From Acorus gramineus (lineage: Eukaryota; Streptophyta; Magnoliopsida; Acorales; Acoraceae), in assembly GCA_030737835.1 (NCBI GenBank), contig JAUJYN010000025.1, forward strand, positions 2,232,001 to 2,296,000: 64,000 nucleotides of DNA. The letters run 5' to 3'. The position numbers and the translations under genes were made by a program. A model generated the notes under the pieces. It was given only the letters and a program-made list of their open reading frames with translations, did no database searches and was not told where the DNA came from. How positions within the stretch are numbered: position 1 is the stretch's first letter; every line of letters starts with the position of its first letter. This document shows positions 58,332 through 64,000 of the stretch, one piece after another.

Positions 58332-58429
58332 CAGATCCTACGTGGGGTCTGAGAAATTGACTGAGAAACCGCCTGGGTGTAACTTAAAAAGGAAAATGCT
58401 ATTTTCAAAGGCAAATGATTGGAAAATGA

Positions 58430-58820
58430 ACCTATCGAGGTATATGCTCTATTAAATATTGTATGTGCCACTAAAAACTTGTTAAATACTTCATGTTTAA
58501 TACAAATAGCCAAGTTCATAGTGTAAAATATCACCTTACAAAACTTGGAGAAATGTCCATGCAAGGTTGGAAACAATAAGTGAACTTCTTATAAATAACT
58601 AAAATGTTCAATTCTACATTTGTGATGTCATTTATATGTCAAATTCCTCGACTAGTTGGTGTAGTTGTGATCCTATCACTTCAAATGTATGTAAACCCAT
58701 CGGGGTATCTGCTAAATTAATCATTGCATGTGCCATTAAAAACTTGTTAAATACTTATTCAAGTTTAATACGAATAGCCAAGTTCAATAAGTAAAACATC
58801 ACCTTACAGAACTTTTCTAG
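58430..58820. repeat. Imperfect direct duplication in the MULE
   Basis: ATCGAGGTATATGCT...TTGTATGTGCCACTAAAAACTTGTTAAATACTT...AATAGCCAAGTTCA...TCACCTTACAAAACTT (about 58432-58550) recurs as ATCGGGGTATCTGCT...TGCATGTGCCATTAAAAACTT...ATCACCTTACAGAACTT (about 58697-58816). The second copy runs into the transposase remnant. Confidence 0.75.
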
Positions 58821-59262
58821 AAATTTTTTCAGGATGTGCTAGAGACAAAGACGATGCTTAGACATGAGGAAAATTTCTTTGATACCACCTCCAATCAATT
58901 TGCACTAATCTGTTATAACTGCGGCTGATGGAAGTTTATGCAAACAAGCCAACCAAGACTTGAAAAACCATTCATAGATTTCGATCGTCTCATTAGTGAG
59001 CAATCCATAACCTAGCAAAATTGACTGCCCATGATGGTTCACTCCTCAGAACACCAAAACCACAGCGAAAAGCAAATGTCTTGAACCGAGAAAATACTTC
59101 ATCAATATTATTAAAGTACATCGCAATAATCAACTCTTTATTTGCTTCATAGTGTCTAATGTCTTTAGCTTCTTCATCGCGGTTTACTTCATCGTGGGGT
59201 ACAACATCAACGCTCTTTCCAATTTTTTTCAGATTGTTCATCTCCATTGGGTCCATGACCAC
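58793..59262 (-). pseudogene. FAR1/MULE transposase remnant, internally deleted
   Basis: On the minus strand the upper part (about 59140-59040) reads IDEVFSRFKTFAFRCGFGVL, the start of a FAR1-type DNA-binding domain. It is followed almost at once by the middle of a MULE transposase: NHHGQSILLGYGLLTNETIE, YEWFFKSWLACLHKLPSAAV and ITD, a TAG in place of the usual Gln codon, then SKHRLCL and HILKKFLEKFCK. More than 100 codons expected between the two parts are missing and a frame change is needed at the join, so this is a deletion derivative. The Asp of ITD is one of the catalytic residues in the family; the others are not present. Confidence 0.75.
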
Positions 59263-59411
59263 CTAGGATTTGCGTGCGACATTTTAAAAAGTATATACAT
59301 TATAAACATTAGTATATACAGATTCCAAAAAGCAATAGAAAAGGTGTCGAATGGATTAATAGTGGTGAATAGGGTTGAACACTTGAATCGGTCGTCATCT
59401 TCATATACTCC

Positions 59412-59574
59412 TTCGACGAAAAGGCATTCACAAATGATGAAAAACCATTTAAAACAAAAGATGAAGTCTAATAAATGTTGAAATCTTATGCTAACGAGGC
59501 ATATACCTACTTTATGTGCCCTGACTGCAATGATAGTTGTGAGGTATATTTACTGCTGTCGTGGTGGTCGTCAC

Positions 59575-59610
<36 letters not shown>

Positions 59611-59891
59611 CATGGAAGAGAATAGTAAATGAAATGCAAATGTTGGGAAGAGAAAATAATGGAAAGCAAATGTAGGAGAGAGAGAGTAGTAAATGAAATG
59701 CAAATGTAGGGAAGAGAAAATAATGGAAAGCCAAAATGGGGTGACAACAAAAAAATTGGGCGGGAACTTTTGGGGGGAGGGGATTTTCACAGGCATTTTT
59801 GAAAGCTGACGTGAAATAAAAAAAAAATTCCACGTACATTGGCTAATGTGGAGTCTGAGAAATGGTCTGTGTTTGTAACTGAGTATAGAAG
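59412..59891 (-). repeat. Right TIR of the MULE
   Basis: The inverted partner of 51175-51652. It contains an expanded (GA)n microsatellite at about 59578-59607, which is shorter in the left TIR. Confidence 0.85.
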
Positions 59892-59909
59892 CTATCATTA
59901 TGCAATCTT

Positions 59910-60695
59910 ACATATATATAGTCTCTTAGTAGTCTTCTTCTACACACACAATGTCCATAAAGATAAAATTAATAAATAACACAATATGTTAAGGAACCAT
60001 TAAAAAATTTATCAACAATAAAATAAAATAAGATAATTTGATGATTAAACCCTTTTAATCTCAATGAATTTTTTATAATAAAATAAAAAAAAAGTGGACC
60101 CCACCCACATCCCTATAATCCAGCAAATTATATGATATGTTAATAAATATCCAATAACAACCCACCAAAATAAAAATAAAATTCAAATGAAAATATACCC
60201 ATTCTTTGATAAGAGTAAGTATTTTAAAAAACTATTTAAAATATGCATTAAAGCTATAAAAAATTTTAAATTTAATGAGAATTGTTGAATGTGCAATTTA
60301 TATTCTTTTTAATTAATTTTCATTTATTTGTTAGAGATCGATATGTTAATATATAAAATAATATAAAATCTACCATCTATTTGAAATATTAAAGATAGAT
60401 TAGGAGAAAACATATTGGTTTTGGATAGTAATGGGCTTTCATAAATTTGTTAGAGGGTAAAGATATAAAGATGGGTTACATATACTTGAAACCTCTTTTT
60501 GTTTAGTATAATAGATAGATATCTCGTTAGCTACATGCACTCATTGTAATACGATATATTATAAAAAAAACATTACACATTTTGTATGACTTCATTCAAT
60601 TCATAGAGCATATACTTCATTTTTTTTTATAAAATTACGTATCTCAATATATGAATGTGGAGGTAAAAATCTACACCGTATTAAATAATGACATG
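59910..60695. other. AT-rich intergenic DNA
   Basis: No gene, RNA gene or clear repeat structure is seen in these about 780 bases apart from short A/T runs. Confidence 0.6.
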
Positions 60696-61465
60696 TGTCA
60701 AGCCAAGATGGATATGGCTGTCACATCTGGAGCCCATAAACCTGGATCCAAATCCAAGAAGTCATTAAAACACTCCCTAGTAGGTGCGACACGACTAGAT
60801 TGAAGGTCTAGTCGGACAGTTTGGCACCTCGCGGGCGAATGTTACCCTGTGTAGATAAGGCACGATCGGATTAGAGGTCTGATCGAACGACCTTACACCT
60901 CACGAATGATTAGATAAGACATGACCAGACTAAAGGTCTAATTGGACGGTCTTCCATCTCGCAGATATGCACACGAATACAATAGGTGAACAACCAGGCC
61001 AAACCATGAGGAGGATCGATGAAACGGTCAGCCGCCTATAACGCCTATAACTGTCAGGCAGGCAATTAAGGCTCACTACTTGCATAACGTGGATAATTAA
61101 TGGTACAATGTGCTACATTAACATGTGGTGGTTTCCACAAAGATCGCCTACTAAGCGTTTAATGGGAAAACCGTTATAACGGCCAGAGAGTAGTGGCAAC
61201 GGCAATCTAGCCAAGTGACCCTATAAAAAGGGAAGTAATCCAGAAATTAAGGTATCTAACTTTTCTACCCTAAGGCCACCAAATTAAGTAAGATTTGTCT
61301 TGAATTCCCTTACTGATAAATCTCTTCAGAGGCCCTTTCGCTGGCACCACACCAGTGTCCCCCTGATTCCTTTTCGAGTGTAGGATCTATCGCTAAGCGG
61401 GTCCGGATTCGAGAAGTAAGGCTCCGAAGGTCGATTGTTTAATTGGAGGGAAAAAATTCTCTTCA
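60696..61465 (+). mobile_element. 5' LTR of a third gypsy-type element (family C)
   Basis: It begins near TGTCAAGCCAAGATGG and ends TCTCTTCA, followed by the primer-site-like TTTGGCACCGTCTGTGGGAC. A TATAAAAA box lies at 61222-61229. Internal short repeats recur: GACTAGATTGAAGGTCTAGTCGGACAG, then GATTAGAGGTCTGATCGAACG, then GACTAAAGGTCTAATTGGACGG. The start is the first plausible TG and could be a few bases off. Confidence 0.6.
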
Positions 61466-61468
61466 GTT

Positions 61469-61486
61469 TGGCACCGTCTGTGGGAC
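61469..61486 (+). promoter_or_regulatory. Probable primer binding site of family C
   Basis: TGGCACCGTCTGTGGGAC follows the LTR end by three bases. TGGCGCCGT-type sites after the LTR are characteristic of Tat/Athila-like plant gypsy elements. Confidence 0.55.
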
Positions 61487-61511
61487 CCGAGACAAAAAAT
61501 CATTGTCCGAA

Positions 61512-61788
61512 ATGTCTAATCCAACTGGGAGTGAAAACAACTCGAGAAGGGGGTAGAACCAAGCTAACCTCCCTCTGACCGGCGGTGTGGATGGTTCGCC
61601 TGTGACCCTAGCAAGTCAAGCCCAGGATTTCAGGAGAATGATGGTGTCCACACAGGAGAGCCTCTTTGTTCACCTCCAAGGATCGATGCAACATATGCTC
61701 AAAGGTTCGACACAACAGTTCTTTACGAACATGCATGAACAATAGAAAATCCAGGAGAACATTTCGTTGCCAGCTCTTGCGCCGTTGA
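61512..61788 (+). pseudogene. gag N-terminal remnant of family C
   Basis: The ATG at 61512 opens MSNPTGSENNSRRG and hits TAG after 14 codons. The frame then continues QANLPLTGG, QAQDFRRMMVSTQESLFVHL and GSMQHMLKGSTQQFF, and another TAG follows at about 61743. It resembles the hydrophilic N-terminus of gypsy gag but has no diagnostic domain. It is cut by the LTR that starts at 61789. Confidence 0.4.
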
Positions 61789-63594
61789 TGTGGATTTTTG
61801 ACACGGTGTCTAGTCATAATCCGATTCTTTCAAACTTGGTTCCGATCCGCACGCGGCATACCGAATCACCATCTGAGAGATAGTCCAAGTTTGCTCGACT
61901 ACTCACTCGGATTCAAATTGTGATCACCACTTGCTTTTATTTAAAAAGAAAGAAAATAAATTGATTGCCTTTGCGGGAAGATTATGATTTCTCTTCTCAA
62001 GGATCACGGCCGGCCGTGCCTTTAGGTGGTACGAAGTTCTGGTTAGTCCTGTGGAAAACCCAAAGAGAAATGAAAACAAAAGAAAGAAAAATAAATGAAT
62101 TCAAGAGAAGTGAAGATCGGAATTCAAAAAATGTAAACAAGATTGGGTAGAAAAGAATTAAAAAAAAGGAAACAAGCCTTTAAACAGTGGAAAAGTTATG
62201 ATGGTCAATGAAAAAGATTTGGACAAACAAAATGAAAACTCGCCGGCTCTTGCAGGAGCCGTCGCCTGAGAAAGAGGAGATTCTGAGTAGAAAAGGGTGT
62301 TTGAAAGAGTGAAGAGCCAACCTGTCGGTGTCGTTTTTCGGTGGGGTCGCTCCAGTTTGTCGGGGGCCTCCAAAAAAGGTGGTTTTTTTTGGGACGTGTG
62401 TGAGGTTTTTTCAGGGACTCGGATCCAATTGCGCCCTCCGGGCCTGGCTGGATCGTTTCTTGGAAGGGGGAAGGGTGCTTGGTTCCTTGCTAAGGCGTTC
62501 GACGGCTCCTCAGGAGGATTCAGGGGGGTATAGTGATCGCCACCTGCTTTCTCAAAAAGCAGGAAAAGTTGGGGTTGGATTTGATCGCCTTCGTGGGGGA
62601 GTTTGTGGAGTCTCCGCTTTGAGGTACGGACTTGCTGCACACAGAGGTGAAAAACATGAATCATTTTCTGCTTCGGGACTTGACAAAGGGATGTTTAGAA
62701 AGTTAGGGTGTAGGTGGGGGGCTAGTTGGGATTAGCCACCTAAAAGGGAGCGGTTAGTTAGGGTTAGCCGCCTGTTGTCTGGTTCTATTTGAGCAGATGC
62801 TGGGTATGAAATGGGTTAGGGTTTGGCAGGGGTTAAGCTAGGTTTAACCTAGGTTTTGGAGAGGGTTTTGGGAGAGTAGATTGGGCTTGGAAATGGGTCT
62901 TCTCTCTCACTTTCTCTCTAGGGTTTCAAGTAGGGGAAGAGGGAGCTTGTGAGTATGGTTGGGGAATGAAATGTATGTGTTTATTTGTATTGGGGGATTA
63001 TTGGATGTCTTAGACATGTTTTGGACCCCTCTATTTATAGTAAAAAAGAGGCTGGGGAATATCCAATGGACAATAGATTAAAATGGATAATAGGGTGTTT
63101 TGATTTGACCCCCATTAGATCTTTGTTATTAAGATAAGGTCCAGCCAGGAAGGGGGCGGCTAGTTTCAACTAGCCGCCCAGTGAGGGGCGGTTACTTTGA
63201 TGTAGCCGCCCCTATGATGACCTGCCAAATGTCACATCTCTGACAAGCGGTGGCTTGGGTCGGCTACTAGGGTTGAACCGGCCAAGATGGGGCGGCTAAA
63301 TAAAACAAAGCGCCGCAATCATCAACATTAAATGCTGCTTTATGTCCCATCCAAGGGAAACGGTTTGGGGTTGGTCGGGGAGGCAGCTAGTTGAAACTAA
63401 CCGCCCAATATGGGGCGGCTACTCTCAAGTAGCCGCCCCTATCTTGGTCTAGAACTCTCTAAGTGTTGGACTAGGGTTTTCGATTTTGGTTTCTTTAAGG
63501 AAATTTTCTTTGTGGTATTCCAAAGGTGGTCATTTCTAAATATTACTTGAAGTATTTTTTGTCTCTTTGGACGGTCAAAATTGGGGTATCTACA
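61789..63594 (-). mobile_element. 3' LTR of gypsy family B, minus orientation
   Basis: On the minus strand it starts TGTAGATACCCCAATTTTG (63594) and ends GTGTCAAAAATCCACA (61789), 1806 bp. It is preceded on that strand by the purine-rich GATGAGGGACAAT, so this is the 3' LTR and the internal region lies to the right. It carries the same GC-rich palindromes as the left copy (for example 63155-63182 and 63411-63440) and a TATA box. It inserted into the family C gag remnant. ORFs 62158-62735 are LTR shadows. Confidence 0.75.
63031..63039 (-). promoter_or_regulatory. TATA box of family B LTR
   Basis: TATAAATAG on the minus strand, the counterpart of the box at 3238-3245. Confidence 0.5.
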
Positions 63595-64000
63595 ATTGTC
63601 CCTCATCGGACGGAGTCTTTGTGCGAAGCAGAAAGACTTTGATCGATGATAAGGAAAGAGACCCCTATTTTGGCCCACCTGACTTTCAAGAAGTTTAGGT
63701 AACATGACCAATACTATTCAGAGAGTTGATTTAGACTGTCAGAGGCTAGGTCTTGACTAGAAACCGGAAGGAATGATCCAAGTGGAGGGTGGAAAAAAGT
63801 AAAGTAGCGAGTGATCCAACCCTCGGATGGGGTTCTTAGCCATCGTGCACAGAGCAGCCCGGTGTCAGTTTCCTTGTGCCTACCGTATCCGTGCTTGGGT
63901 AACTCAGCAAATCAAGGGGATATAGCCGACATAAAGCAAGTAAAAGGTGTTGAATTGGTGAATTGGATCATCCAAAGGATAAAAATTCTGGAAAAGAACC
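63595..64000 (-). mobile_element. 3' internal end of a family B retrotransposon, running off the window
   Basis: It matches 2371-2705 inverted. No coding domain is visible in the part present. The ORF at 63439-63711 crosses the LTR border and mirrors 2589-2822. Confidence 0.6.

Larger units (their letters stand above)
51169..59909 (-). mobile_element. Mutator-like element (FAR1-type MULE) with long inverted repeats and nested LTRs
   Basis: Inverted repeats of about 480 bp (51175-51652 and 59412-59891) bracket a decayed FAR1/MULE transposase on the minus strand. Candidate 9-bp duplications ACATATATA stand at 51160-51168 and 59910-59918; they are AT-rich and so only weak support. Without the nested LTRs (51704-58331 plus one TSD) the element is about 2.1 kb. 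Long TIRs, 9-bp sites and the transposase all point to Mutator. Confidence 0.75.

Noticed and set aside
62158..62735. ORFs of 135-168 aa on both strands
   Set aside because: Within the family B LTR; a frame-disrupted counterpart is in the left LTR (3582-4076).

Overview
This window is nuclear DNA of a flowering plant. The genes have GT-AG introns, and the DNA is full of plant-type transposable elements: Ty3/gypsy LTR elements, L1-like LINEs, SINEs, PIF/Harbinger, MULE and hAT. I cannot name the species. I see no rRNA, tRNA, CRISPR or bacterial-style operon.

Layout. 1-6600: end-to-end repeat wreckage. It holds two nested LTR remnants (1-1473 inside 1474-2174), the 3' end and truncated LTR of a second gypsy family (2175-3951), and an L1-like LINE broken inside its reverse transcriptase (3952-6600, minus). 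6650-27500: the only ordinary host gene I can reconstruct, a 21-exon STE20/GCK-type protein kinase on the minus strand (CDS 27406 down to 7238, 718 codons). All splice phases close. Its long introns contain three SINEs with clear target-site duplications, a Tourist-like MITE, an L1 fragment and an LTR fragment.

27865-49523: one very large PIF/Harbinger DNA transposon, bounded by 22-23 bp inverted repeats and a TAA duplication. It carries a complete DDE transposase gene (34464-35937), the partner Myb/SANT-like gene (47188 down to 46091, resuming at 36323), a frameshifted GRF zinc-finger gene (30209-30786) and a degenerate plant-transposon ORF (31847-33032). The last is flanked on both sides by clusters of the palindrome CGTTCGAACG. 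A young gag-only Ty3/gypsy element (36324-46090, TSD AGCTT) sits inside the Harbinger, five codons before the stop of the Myb gene.

49527-51168: short intergenic DNA with a hAT-like MITE (50466-50973) and another MITE candidate. 51169-59909: a MULE with about 480-bp inverted repeats and a FAR1-type transposase remnant. A solo LTR (51704-58331) has inserted into it, and a second solo LTR (53256-56254) has inserted into the first. 59910-64000: AT-rich DNA, a 5' LTR plus gag remnant of a third gypsy type (60696-61788), broken by the 3' LTR of the same family seen at 2706 but inverted (61789-63594), with internal DNA running off the window.

In functional terms, the kinase gene is the host locus. 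The DDE transposase and Myb-like protein are the two proteins a Harbinger needs. The strongest leads for something undescribed are the GTTCGAAC palindrome arrays around the putative transposon ORF, with a further cluster in a kinase intron, and the multi-gene cargo of the Harbinger.
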